A stretch of 64,000 nucleotides of DNA, from positions 1 through 64,000 of the forward strand of contig CALRQL020000017.1 in assembly GCA_943370295.1 (NCBI GenBank), written 5' to 3'. Each line of letters starts with the position of its first letter. Position 1 is the stretch's first letter. This document shows, in pieces, positions 34,955 through 42,422 of this stretch. Source of the stretch: SB11 sp943370295. GTDB taxonomy: Bacteria; Bacteroidota; Bacteroidia; UBA8524. The position numbers were made by a program, and so were the translations under genes. The notes under the pieces were generated by a model that was given only the letters and a program-made list of their open reading frames with translations, was not told the DNA's origin and made no database searches.

Positions 34955-36070
34955 GTGTTTAATATCAATAAAATAAGAGTTGTAAATAAAGTATTCTTTG
35001 TTTGTTTGGTTATTCAGGCCTTAGTAGTCCTGTTTTCATGTAACACTCAACATATTCGTGTTAAGAATGACCTACCAAGTAATAAAAAGGTTACTGTTTT
35101 TGAAAAGTTTAAACCTATTATACTGCCTTTCTATGTTGATCAAATTACTTTTGAGAATATATTAACAACCCCTAATCAATATGCTAAACTTAGTGTTGAT
35201 GATATAAACTTTTTTCGAGGGCTTAGTGGAGCACTGATTACAGTTAATGATACTGCTGTTATAGACTTTTATTCATTAGGAGAAATAATATTTCCTGAGG
35301 TGATTGAAAATTATGGGTACAGGATATTTGTCTTATGTTCGGTTGATAAGTTGACACAAAATATAATTTGTTACCTCTATTATTTTAATGATAATGAAGT
35401 TGATGGAGGGGTACTTCAGACATTTGCAGAATATAGTGATAGTATTTTTAGTCAAAAACACATTGCTGGTGTCATATATCCAAATTTAAAAGCGTTCTAC
35501 TTTAAATTTAATACTTTCGACTCCTCTGCAAGATTTTCTCCAAGTGAATGTATTCTTCAGTATGTTGATATTCAAAAAGGAGAGATGAATGCATCTTTTA
35601 ATATCCCAGACTGTAATTTCAATTTAATAAAATCAAAAATTAGTTCTGTGGGTAGCTTTCAGGGAAGGGGAGTTGATAGTTATTCGTTTGATGAGTTGTT
35701 TTTCGAAAGTCCAGGGGTCTTAGTTCCCATAGAGTTTTCAAATATTAATGGTCCTTTCCATAAAACTTTGAACGCGATTTTTACAGAAACTGAAAAAAAT
35801 ATTGAAACATTTTTTATTGATAAGATAAATTTAGGATATGATAGAGACTTGATTTTATATCTTAATAAACTTGAGTATGATAATTATAAAAAAGTTTGGG
35901 AAGTTGTAGGTAAAGTTCAGAATTCCGAAGGAATAAATATGGGGCTTTATTCGATAGCCTATTCGATTAAGGGTAATAAAGTGTTTTCACAGAATAATTT
36001 TTCTACCCTTAAAATTTCAAAAAATGAAATCATCGTTCGCTCTGATTTCCGTACTTTTATAATTAAGTAA
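34955..36070 (+). CDS. Putative lipoprotein, AT-rich, unknown
   Basis: 371 aa. A signal segment with lipobox (LVVLFSCNT, Cys at residue 29) suggests an outer- or inner-membrane lipoprotein. The rest is beta-rich and aromatic, with no family I recognise. It is clearly more AT-rich than the flanking gld and phosphatase genes and lies between the arms of an inverted repeat, so horizontal origin is likely. The same ~85-base sequence follows this gene and the next one. Function unknown. Confidence 0.6.
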   Translation: MFNINKIRVVNKVFFVCLVIQALVVLFSCNTQHIRVKNDLPSNKKVTVFEKFKPIILPFYVDQITFENILTTPNQYAKLSVDDINFFRGLSGALITVNDTAVIDFYSLGEIIFPEVIENYGYRIFVLCSVDKLTQNIICYLYYFNDNEVDGGVLQTFAEYSDSIFSQKHIAGVIYPNLKAFYFKFNTFDSSARFSPSECILQYVDIQKGEMNASFNIPDCNFNLIKSKISSVGSFQGRGVDSYSFDELFFESPGVLVPIEFSNINGPFHKTLNAIFTETEKNIETFFIDKINLGYDRDLILYLNKLEYDNYKKVWEVVGKVQNSEGINMGLYSIAYSIKGNKVFSQNNFSTLKISKNEIIVRSDFRTFIIK

Positions 36071-36075
36071 TGGGG

Positions 36076-36163
36076 TAGTGTCCCAAATTATCACTTGCGT
36101 ATAAACAGTTAGGAGATTATGCAGGAATTAAATACTTGTTGGGTGTTATATTGCTTTAAAGAA
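36076..36163 (+). repeat. ~88-bp direct repeat after the first lipoprotein gene
   Basis: Starts TAGTGTCCC six bases past the stop and aligns with 36958-37040 through TTATCNCTTG, TATAAA, GTTAGG, GATTAT, AATTAAA, TGTTGGGT and TTTAAA. Confidence 0.65.
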
Positions 36164-36241
36164 AGTAGCTACCACAACGCCTAAGTAACAGAATTGGGAG
36201 AACGGGAGTAGACAAAGCGAATGCCACAAAATGAATACATT

Positions 36242-36943
36242 ATGAAGTATATATGGATGATCATAATTTTAACGGTATTAATATTAAGCTGTAAAAAAGG
36301 AACTAAAGGTTCTTCTGAAAAGAATACTATAAGCGAATTGACAAATAGCTTAATCATTAGTGCTAATGGTGACACTATTGGAACATTAATATACACCGAT
36401 TCTAATAATTTGTATTTTTCTCCTTATTTGGATACTTTAAGGCGGGTGTTTCTTGGTAAAAAGGGGGTATCAAAAATTGGTTGTTATTATAATAACTTAC
36501 CCCATAACAATTTATTGATTTTTGATGAATATTCGGCCCCTTCCAAAATTGAATGGTATAATTTGGGGAGTTTGTACTCTGAAATAAATAATCTTAAATC
36601 GGAAGAGGGGAATGTGTTACCAGTTACTAAAAGTTATATTGATACGAGCTTAATTCATTTGCCCAAAACATATATTACTAAGAGCAATAAAGTGCAAGGG
36701 AAACGACGATTGACTGTCTACTCGGAGTCATATCCAATCTACCTTATGTTTTTTCAATACAACGTAAAAGGAGATGTTGATACAGAGTATGATTTTGTTA
36801 AGAATTCATTTATATTGACCTTTAATCAAAATCAAATGGATTCGGATACACTGAAAATAACATTTAATTACCTCGAAGATTTTGTTGTGCCAAAAGAAAG
36901 GAAAATCATAAAAACCCTAAATCAAGAAATAGTTATCGATTAG
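36242..36943 (+). CDS. Putative lipoprotein, AT-rich, unknown
   Basis: 233 aa from the ATG at 36242 (MKYIWMIIILTVLILSCKKG); an ATG at 36221 would place charged residues before the signal. The lipobox is LILSC (Cys17). The mature part has segments such as IISANGDTIGTLIYTDSNN and ends near ERKIIKTLNQEIVID; not a family I recognise. AT-rich like its neighbour and followed by the same direct repeat. The pair looks like a two-gene cassette inside an inverted repeat. Confidence 0.6.
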   Translation: MKYIWMIIILTVLILSCKKGTKGSSEKNTISELTNSLIISANGDTIGTLIYTDSNNLYFSPYLDTLRRVFLGKKGVSKIGCYYNNLPHNNLLIFDEYSAPSKIEWYNLGSLYSEINNLKSEEGNVLPVTKSYIDTSLIHLPKTYITKSNKVQGKRRLTVYSESYPIYLMFFQYNVKGDVDTEYDFVKNSFILTFNQNQMDSDTLKITFNYLEDFVVPKERKIIKTLNQEIVID

Positions 36944-36957
36944 GTGGTGCTTACTAG

Positions 36958-37040
36958 TAGTGTCCCTAATTATCGCCTTGTATAAAAGGTTAGGGGATTA
37001 TAAAAGAATTAAACGCGTGTTGGGTATTACTTTAAAAGAA
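36958..37040 (+). repeat. ~83-bp direct repeat after the second lipoprotein gene
   Basis: Partner of 36076-36163, beginning TAGTGTCCC 15 bases past the stop and ending at TTTAAAAGAA. Confidence 0.65.
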
Positions 37041-37052
37041 TAAATAAGTTAC

Positions 37053-37165
37053 CCTCCCAAAAAGGAGGACATTGTGAAATAATCCTATTCCAACATTTCA
37101 TCAAAGACAAAACACCCGCACAACGTTCAATGTCCCCCGCAGGCGGGGGCAGGGGGTGGAAAAAG
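37053..37165 (-). repeat. Right arm of the ~112-bp inverted repeat
   Basis: Partner of 34222-34333 in opposite orientation; the 36-base identity lies at 37124-37159. Ends shortly before the convergent DoxX-like gene. Confidence 0.75.
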
Positions 37166-37183
37166 ACACTCACAGAAATACGT

Positions 37184-37543
37184 TCAGGTTTCCTTTCGCA
37201 TCAAAAAATACAAGGCAAGGGGGCAGGCCCAGTTTCCGGCGCGCTCTATAAACTCCAGCCAGTTTTCACCCGATACGGGGCGGATAAGGGCGGTTAAAAA
37301 CGCCCAGCAGGCGGCCAGTAGCAACACCTGTTTCACAGGTTTTATCAGGGTGATGGCGGCTATCAGCAAGTCCATCGTGCCGATGCAGCGCATGGCAAGG
37401 GTATCGTAAGGCGCGATGATGCCCACGGTATGTAAATAGGCAAACCACTGCGGGCGAAGGTTGAACACATACCACCCGTGCCCTGCAAAGATGCCGAACA
37501 CCCCTATGCGCAATACCCATTGCACGATGCTTTGCATAGGCAT
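37184..37543 (-). CDS. Small DoxX-like membrane protein
   Basis: 119 aa, four predicted membrane segments with short loops. The start MQSIVQWVLRIGVFGIFAGHG and the RCIGTMDLLIAAITLI segment resemble the DoxX/DoxD-like superfamily of small inner-membrane proteins. Met1 or Met3 may be the start. It follows the metallophosphatase gene by four bases and is probably cotranscribed with it. Biochemical role unknown. Confidence 0.65.
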   Translation of the reverse strand: MPMQSIVQWVLRIGVFGIFAGHGWYVFNLRPQWFAYLHTVGIIAPYDTLAMRCIGTMDLLIAAITLIKPVKQVLLLAACWAFLTALIRPVSGENWLEFIERAGNWACPLALYFLMRKET

Positions 37544-37547
37544 GGGC

Positions 37548-39434
37548 TTAAGGCTTACGCAGGATAAACGATTCTATTTCTTCCAACGTATCGGGGTTCA
37601 CCACCTCTACTTCAATGCTTTTGCCTTCAACGTGAAAATACACCACGGCGTTTTGGGTAGTAAAACCATCGGTAAACTTTGTCCACGGGGTTTGCTCTTG
37701 GGCATAGTAAGGCGCACCCGCCGCTCCGTTATTAATCTGCATAATGGTGCGGGTAAGCTGCTGGCGGGGCATTGTCCAGTCTTCGGGGTAAATGGGCGTA
37801 TTAGGGCCAATTTCAGTGGTGCAGTAATTATGTTCGTCGCCCGTTAATACCGCCGCCACTTTGGTACTCTTATTCACAATAATGTGCAGCAGTTGGTCGC
37901 GACGTTGGATAATCCCTTTATCAAGCGCCTGCCCGCGCACATACGGACGGAACTGGTTGTTGCCGCTGTACCACATATCGTCCTTCACATGGCCGCCGTT
38001 GGGAAACATGGGCGTGTGCAAGGTTAGAAACACGTGGTCAATGTTTTTATCTTCTTCCAGCAATTTTATGGTGCTGTCCAGCCATTCCAACTGTTTGTCC
38101 ATAATATACCCGTGTATGTTTCCGCCGCTCACGTTCACAAAATCGGTGTTGGGGGCATACCAGTAGTTGCTGTTTAGTACTACCACGCCCACGTTGTCGT
38201 AGGTGTAGTAAAATACATTTTCATTGTACGAGGGGAAATCCTGCGCCTTGGGGTCGGGGTCGTAGCTTGCGCCGTCTTCGCTGGCAGGGCCGTTTTTGGG
38301 GTTTACAAAATTATCGGCAAACACCGCCTCGGCACTTTCAGTAGCGTAGGGAAATTTATCAACCTCAAGGGTTTTGCCGCCCTCTTCGGTAAAGTACGCC
38401 GATAACGCCTCGTGGTTACCCATGCTGATATACACCGGAAAATAATGCGCAAACGGTTCAATGGCACGTTTCCAGTTGGCATATTGCAGGTTTATTTCGC
38501 CTTTATCAGCCAAATAACCGTCTATTAAATCGCCTGAGAACTGGGCAAAGGCAATGCCTTTGTGGTTGTTCAATGCCATCATTTTTTTCATGATGTAATA
38601 ATTGGCACCATATACGTTGCGCTCACCGCCGCCGTTTCCGTTGCGTGAATCGCTGGCATACGAAAAGGTAAAAAACTGACGGCTGCCCGGTTTAGGGGCA
38701 GTAGTAAACGAGTAGGTTTGTTGGTGAGTACCCGTGCTTACGATATAGCTGTAAGTAGAATCAGGTTGCAGGCCTTTTATCTCTACTTCGTGGTGATGAG
38801 TGGCCTTGCTGTCGGTAAACACCTTGCCGCCCACACTTAGGGTAGCTTTTACGGCCTCGTTGGTTTCAAACGATATGGTAACCCCGTTGTGGGTAAGCAG
38901 GTTCACAAACGGGCCTTCGATGATAGTAGGGGCTACTTTAAACGGGCCTTTGCCGGTAAATCCTACAATACCATCGTATAAAATCTCGCCCTTTTCATTA
39001 AGTACGCGATACCCGATGGTACCTGCACCGCTCTTCTCCCACCCTACCATGTCGTACTTGCCTTTTAGTTTATCGGCAATGTTTACAAATGCACTACCGT
39101 TGGTAATGGGGGCAGCTTCTTTAAAATATACGGGCTGCGGGTGTTTGCTGTCGCCGTAGGGAATCAGTCCGTAATACAGCAACCCTTTAAAGTTGTTGTC
39201 GCCAAAGTAAAACGCAATGCCCTTGGTATCGCCTTTGGGGTTGCCTTTTAGCTGGGCAAGGGTATAAGTAGGCTTTGGGTCTTGCAAATAGTAGCGGCGA
39301 CTACTGTCTTTAATATACAAACGGCCTTTATCGTCGGCCAATATATTGCCGTGTACACGGGGCACATAGCCCTGCGCAAATGCAGCGGCACTAACTAATA
39401 ACAGAGATGCTGAAAGGAAAAGAGCTTTTTTCAT
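37548..39434 (-). CDS. Secreted metallophosphoesterase with fibronectin-like N-terminal domain
   Basis: 628 aa. Signal peptide MKKALFLSASLLLVSAAAFA. Residues ~180-250 look like a purple-acid-phosphatase N-terminal/Fn3 domain (TVIxxGLQPDSTYSYIVSTG-type strand: IKGLQPDSTYSYIVSTG). The calcineurin-like core shows ASDSRNGN, SGDLIDG, MGNHEAL, TLHTPMF and TGDEHNY, i.e. the Asp, Asp, Asn-His, His and GDxH metal ligands. Likely hydrolyses phosphate esters in the periplasm or outside. A perfect -7 box (TATTTTTG, 39450-39443) ends eight bases before the ATG. Family is clear, substrate is not. Confidence 0.88.
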   Translation of the reverse strand: MKKALFLSASLLLVSAAAFAQGYVPRVHGNILADDKGRLYIKDSSRRYYLQDPKPTYTLAQLKGNPKGDTKGIAFYFGDNNFKGLLYYGLIPYGDSKHPQPVYFKEAAPITNGSAFVNIADKLKGKYDMVGWEKSGAGTIGYRVLNEKGEILYDGIVGFTGKGPFKVAPTIIEGPFVNLLTHNGVTISFETNEAVKATLSVGGKVFTDSKATHHHEVEIKGLQPDSTYSYIVSTGTHQQTYSFTTAPKPGSRQFFTFSYASDSRNGNGGGERNVYGANYYIMKKMMALNNHKGIAFAQFSGDLIDGYLADKGEINLQYANWKRAIEPFAHYFPVYISMGNHEALSAYFTEEGGKTLEVDKFPYATESAEAVFADNFVNPKNGPASEDGASYDPDPKAQDFPSYNENVFYYTYDNVGVVVLNSNYWYAPNTDFVNVSGGNIHGYIMDKQLEWLDSTIKLLEEDKNIDHVFLTLHTPMFPNGGHVKDDMWYSGNNQFRPYVRGQALDKGIIQRRDQLLHIIVNKSTKVAAVLTGDEHNYCTTEIGPNTPIYPEDWTMPRQQLTRTIMQINNGAAGAPYYAQEQTPWTKFTDGFTTQNAVVYFHVEGKSIEVEVVNPDTLEEIESFILRKP

Positions 39435-39442
39435 ACGGAAAG

Positions 39443-39450
39443 CAAAAATA
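39443..39450 (-). promoter_or_regulatory. -7 box TATTTTTG before the phosphatase gene
   Basis: Matches TAnnTTTG; eight bases separate it from the ATG at 39434, implying a leader of only a few bases. Confidence 0.45.
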
Positions 39451-39525
39451 AGAATTATGGGTATCGGGTGGGTGGCTTACCGCGATTATTTGGGGTAAAG
39501 ATTAGAGATGTTCCCCGTTGCTTGA

Positions 39526-39678
39526 GTCGGGTATAAAACCCGACGCTGTTGAAGCCTTGCACGAGGATGCCATAAAAGGAAGGGGTTGAAACCCCTTTCT
39601 GTTGCGATTACCTTTCCGTGAAGGACTTAAGTCCTTCACGGAAAGGTAATTATAAAAGCGATAGGTTTTAACCTGTCG
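39526..39678. repeat. Cluster of four palindromes, one a perfect 44-bp palindrome
   Basis: Stems at 39526-39532/39538-39544 (GTCGGGT/ACCCGAC), 39580-39587/39590-39597 (AAGGGGTT/AACCCCTT), 39607-39650 (22 + 22 bases, perfect, centre ACTTAAGT) and 39659-39667/39670-39678 (CGATAGGTT/AACCTGTCG). All are centred on short A/T loops flanked by G-run/C-run arms. They lie between the murF-alr stop and the phosphatase promoter; one may act as terminator. No coding content. Confidence 0.85.
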
Positions 39679-39703
39679 TTGTTGCAAAGCTATCGATGCG
39701 GGG

Positions 39704-42178
39704 TTATTCCTGCCAATACACCCGTTTCACGCGGGGGCCTATATCGGTAAGTACTTCGTAAGGTATGGTATTTAGGCGTTGGGCAAACTCAATAATTTCT
39801 GCATTGGTTTCAAACAGCACGGCTTCGTCTCCCTCGTGGCAATTAATTTTAGAAACATCCAGCATACACATATCCATGCACACATTGCCTACAATGGGTG
39901 CCCACTGTCCGTTAATTTTCATGCGTCCTTTGCCGTTACTCAGTTCGCGGCGCAAACCGTCGGCATAGCCAATGGCTACTACAGCAATCCTGCGGGCTTC
40001 GTGCTGCATACCGTTGCGGGCATACCCCACCGATTCATCCATACCGATTTCCCGCACCTGTGAAATGGTGGTGCGTAACCTAAATGCCGTTTGCAGTTTG
40101 CTTTGGTAGTTGGTCGTAGCATCAATGCCGTACAAGCCAATGCCCAGTCGCACCATGTCCATGTGGGCTTCGGGAAAACGGGCAATGCCCGCCGAATTGC
40201 AAATATGGAACAGGGTTTCTTGGGGCAAGTGGGGTTGCAAACGGGTTTTTATGGCCGTAAAGCGGCGAATCTGTTCGTTGGTAAACGCATCGTGCTGGGG
40301 TTCATCTGCTGCAGCAAGGTGACTAAATACCGACGCTACTTTTATTTCGGGGCGATTTTTCAGTACCTCCAGCAAGGTGTCAATGTCGCCTTCTTCAAAA
40401 CCTAAGCGGTGCATTCCAGTGTCAAACTCAAGGTGGATGCTGGCTTCGGCTTGTGCGCTTTCGTCAAACGCCCGTAAAAACTCATCCAATATGCTGAAAT
40501 TGAAAATCTCAGGTTCAAGGTAATATTCCAACATTTCAGCAAACTGTCCGCTGCCGGGATTCATTACCATAATGGGCAACGATATGCCCTTTTTGCGCAA
40601 CTCTATCCCCTCGTCGGCGTAGGCTACGGCGAAATAATCCGCCCCGTGAAACTGCAATACGTTGGCGGTTTCGTAGCTGCCGCTGCCGTATGAATACGCC
40701 TTTACCATGGCCATTATTTTGGTGCCCGGTTTCAGCAAGCTGCGGAAAAAAGCAAGGTTGTAGGATAGTGCGGTGAGGTTAATTTCTAATACCGTTTCGT
40801 GGGTTTTTTCTTCCAGTCGTTGTATAATTTTCTCGAAACGGAAGCTGCGCGAACCTTTTACCAATAGGGTGGCATCGGTTAATGAGCTAAAGTTAAACTG
40901 ACCCAAAAATTCTTTGGTATTGTCGTAAAACTCAGCCGTGGCAGAAAACAAATGCCGTTGTGCCGAAATTTCGGCACCTATACCGATAAACTGCCCGCGG
41001 GTTTTTTCGTTCACCAGTGCCGCCACTTTGGTGTAAAGGGCAGTATTGCTTAAGCCCGTTTGGTTAATGTCTGAAAGGATTACAACCGTTTTTTCGTGCT
41101 GCTTTTGCGACTTTAAAAAATCAAGGGCAATGCCCAGCGAGTTAAGATCGGCGTTGTAAGCATCGTTTATCACGTCGCAATTCCGCAAGCCTTTTTTCAG
41201 TTGCAGACGCATCTCAACGGGGGCAAGGTCGGCAAAGCGGTCTTTATATTCCGCCAAGTCGTACCCCATTGAACTTAACGTTACGGCACAATGAATGGTG
41301 TTTTCTACCGAAGCAGCATCCGTAAACGGAATGCTGAAACTGTATTTTTTGGTAGAGGTATGAAGGTTAATGGACGTTTGACCTGTTTTGGTTTCAATAG
41401 TAGCGTAATACGGGCATTGGTTGTTTTTTACCGACCATGCAACTGCCTTTAGTTTGGGGTTGTAGGCGTGCAACTCGTCAATGGCTTCTAATACCCAATA
41501 ATTATCTTCGCAATACACCAGCTTCTCGCAATCCATAAACAACAAGGCCTTTTCGGCGGCTTTTTCGCGTTTATCGGCAAAGCCCTCGTTGTGGGCATCT
41601 CCCAAATTGGTAAATATGCCCACGGTGGGCTTGATTATCTTTTGCAGGTTCAGCATCTCCCCTTTTGCAGAAATGCCGGCTTCAAAAATCCCCAAAGTAT
41701 GCTCACCATCCATCTGCCAAACGCTTAGGGGTACCCCAATTTGCGAATTGTAGCTTTTGGGACTGCGCACAATGTTCTCATTCAGTTTCAGCAAGTGGTG
41801 CAGCCATTCTTTCACAATGGTTTTGCCGTTGCTGCCCGTTATCCCTATTACGGGGATGTTGTATTGCGCACGGTGCTTTGCCGCAAGGCTTTGCAATGCC
41901 TCCAGCGTATCTTGTACGTTAAAAAAGTTAGCGTCGGTAAATCGCTCAAAAAGCGATAAGGGCTTGGATATTACAAAGTTTCGGATGCCTGCCTTGTACG
42001 CCTCGTCGATATAGTTGTGGCCATCGCGGGTGGCCGTGAGCGCAAAAAACAAGCTGTGTTGGGCATTGTGTATTTTGCGTGTATCGGTAATAATATCTTC
42101 AATCAGTGCCGAAGGTTGCGGTAGCAACGCAATTGCGCCTAAAAAACCTTCTATTTGCTTGGCGGTGTAGCTCACCAT
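39704..42178 (-). CDS. murF-alr: Bifunctional MurF ligase / alanine racemase
   Basis: 824 aa from the ATG at 42178 (MVSYTAKQIEGFLG); a TTG at 42187 would add three residues. The first ~450 residues are MurF, with ATP loop VIGITGSNGKTIVKEWL and the Mur-ligase segments NAYNADLNSLGIALDFL. The remainder is alanine racemase: PLP lysine in MAMVKAYSYGSG, LEFDTGMHRLGF, HICNSAGIARFP and the base tyrosine in SVGYARNG. The fusion makes D-Ala and adds D-Ala-D-Ala to UDP-MurNAc-tripeptide; this fusion is known in Bacteroidota. Both halves look active. Divergent from the GH3 gene. Confidence 0.95.
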   Translation of the reverse strand: MVSYTAKQIEGFLGAIALLPQPSALIEDIITDTRKIHNAQHSLFFALTATRDGHNYIDEAYKAGIRNFVISKPLSLFERFTDANFFNVQDTLEALQSLAAKHRAQYNIPVIGITGSNGKTIVKEWLHHLLKLNENIVRSPKSYNSQIGVPLSVWQMDGEHTLGIFEAGISAKGEMLNLQKIIKPTVGIFTNLGDAHNEGFADKREKAAEKALLFMDCEKLVYCEDNYWVLEAIDELHAYNPKLKAVAWSVKNNQCPYYATIETKTGQTSINLHTSTKKYSFSIPFTDAASVENTIHCAVTLSSMGYDLAEYKDRFADLAPVEMRLQLKKGLRNCDVINDAYNADLNSLGIALDFLKSQKQHEKTVVILSDINQTGLSNTALYTKVAALVNEKTRGQFIGIGAEISAQRHLFSATAEFYDNTKEFLGQFNFSSLTDATLLVKGSRSFRFEKIIQRLEEKTHETVLEINLTALSYNLAFFRSLLKPGTKIMAMVKAYSYGSGSYETANVLQFHGADYFAVAYADEGIELRKKGISLPIMVMNPGSGQFAEMLEYYLEPEIFNFSILDEFLRAFDESAQAEASIHLEFDTGMHRLGFEEGDIDTLLEVLKNRPEIKVASVFSHLAAADEPQHDAFTNEQIRRFTAIKTRLQPHLPQETLFHICNSAGIARFPEAHMDMVRLGIGLYGIDATTNYQSKLQTAFRLRTTISQVREIGMDESVGYARNGMQHEARRIAVVAIGYADGLRRELSNGKGRMKINGQWAPIVGNVCMDMCMLDVSKINCHEGDEAVLFETNAEIIEFAQRLNTIPYEVLTDIGPRVKRVYWQE

Positions 42179-42184
42179 ATACTG

Positions 42185-42192
42185 CAAACCTA
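42185..42192 (-). promoter_or_regulatory. -7 box TAGGTTTG before murF-alr
   Basis: Matches TAnnTTTG on the minus strand; its end is six bases from the ATG at 42178, so the mRNA would start at or next to the start codon. This supports the ATG over the upstream TTG. Confidence 0.45.
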
Positions 42193-42422
42193 CAATTATT
42201 TTGAAACAGTGGGGTGTTTATCCCCAATAATACTAAAGCACCCCGCTTGTTGCGTTTTATTACTAACGATGCCTGTAACGTATGGATTACGTACCTGCAT
42301 AGCAACGGGTTTCCGCTTCTTTATTTTACCCACTGCCCTATTTTGTAAACGTTTTCAACCGATTGTGGTTCAAAAGTTGATGGTATTGGGTAGGAACGGG
42401 GTTATTTTCGCAGATTAACAAT

